Source: an uncultured Lachnospiraceae bacterium (lineage in GTDB: Bacteria > Bacillota > Clostridia > Lachnospirales > Lachnospiraceae). From it: 6,427 nt of DNA. Below, in pieces: positions 6,379 to 6,427 of this stretch (positions are counted from its first letter, which is position 1; every line of letters starts with the position of its first letter). The position numbers and the translations under genes were made by a program. Location of the stretch: the NCBI GenBank assembly GCA_905235345.1, contig CAJOLO010000204.1, positions 1-6,427 of the forward strand, in the 5' to 3' direction. A model generated the notes under the pieces. That model was not told the origin of the DNA, made no database searches, and worked only from the letters and a program-made list of their open reading frames with translations.

Positions 6379-6427
6379 ATTCCGTTCCGGATCCTTTCGA
6401 TATTAATCAGCATCCAATGGATATCCT
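6375..6427 (-). CDS. C-terminal end of an upstream gene (partial)
   Basis: Of the three minus-strand frames at the right edge, only one is open from the window end, for 16 codons (DIHWMLINIERIRNGI), to a TGA at 6377-6375 that overlaps the ATG of the lipoprotein gene as ATGA. That overlap is typical of co-translated operon neighbours and is the main support. The piece is too short to name a family. Confidence 0.45.
   Translation of the reverse strand, partial: DIHWMLINIERIRNGI

Noticed and set aside
6002..6406. Plus-strand open frame of 134 codons, and a shorter one at 5845-6144
   Set aside because: Both are antisense to the amidase domain and signal peptide, whose zinc-ligand motifs are clear; the low stop density is a by-product of the opposite coding frame.

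Overview
The window is single-stranded in its coding sense: every convincing gene lies on the minus strand, so it reads from right (6427) to left (1). The AT-rich sequence, Gram-positive Shine-Dalgarno sites (AGGAGG, GGGAGGTG), a lipobox lipoprotein, a PASTA-domain Ser/Thr kinase and a secreted protein with two DUF6273-like domains and a VKAAA-type signal cleavage region suggest a monoderm Clostridia genome. It is most likely Lachnospiraceae-like; this assignment rests on recognition of protein style, not on a marker gene.

Layout in transcription order: (1) 6427-6375, the last 16 codons of an upstream gene, whose TGA overlaps the next ATG (ATGA). (2) 6378-4801, a lipoprotein with an N-acetylmuramoyl-L-alanine amidase (Amidase_3) domain fused to a class A beta-lactamase-fold serine hydrolase domain. 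Its reading frame breaks near the end, and the missing C-terminus continues in another frame to 4718. (3) 4540-3962, a small two-helix membrane protein with a short coiled coil, a DATVVLP motif and a C-terminal four-cysteine zinc ribbon. (4) 3851-1875, a membrane Ser/Thr kinase with three extracellular PASTA domains and a Ser/Lys-rich tail. (5) 1838 to beyond base 1, a secreted protein with two tandem DUF6273-like domains and the start of a helical repeat module. It carries a one-base frameshift at the end of its signal peptide.

As a group the genes look like a cell-envelope unit: a peptidoglycan-cleaving lipoprotein, a kinase with PASTA domains of the kind known to bind muropeptides or lipid II in other species, a membrane/zinc-ribbon protein that may be a partner or substrate of the kinase, and a large secreted protein translated from just downstream of the kinase. 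That functional link is inferred from order and domain content. No PP2C phosphatase, FHA protein, RNA gene, CRISPR array, insertion sequence or convincing intrinsic terminator is visible.

Two points matter most for a user of this annotation. Two genes each contain one apparent single-base indel that, once corrected, restores a full-length family-typical protein. Two start codons (kinase and zinc-ribbon gene) are better placed internally, at codons with proper Shine-Dalgarno sites, than at the longest possible start.
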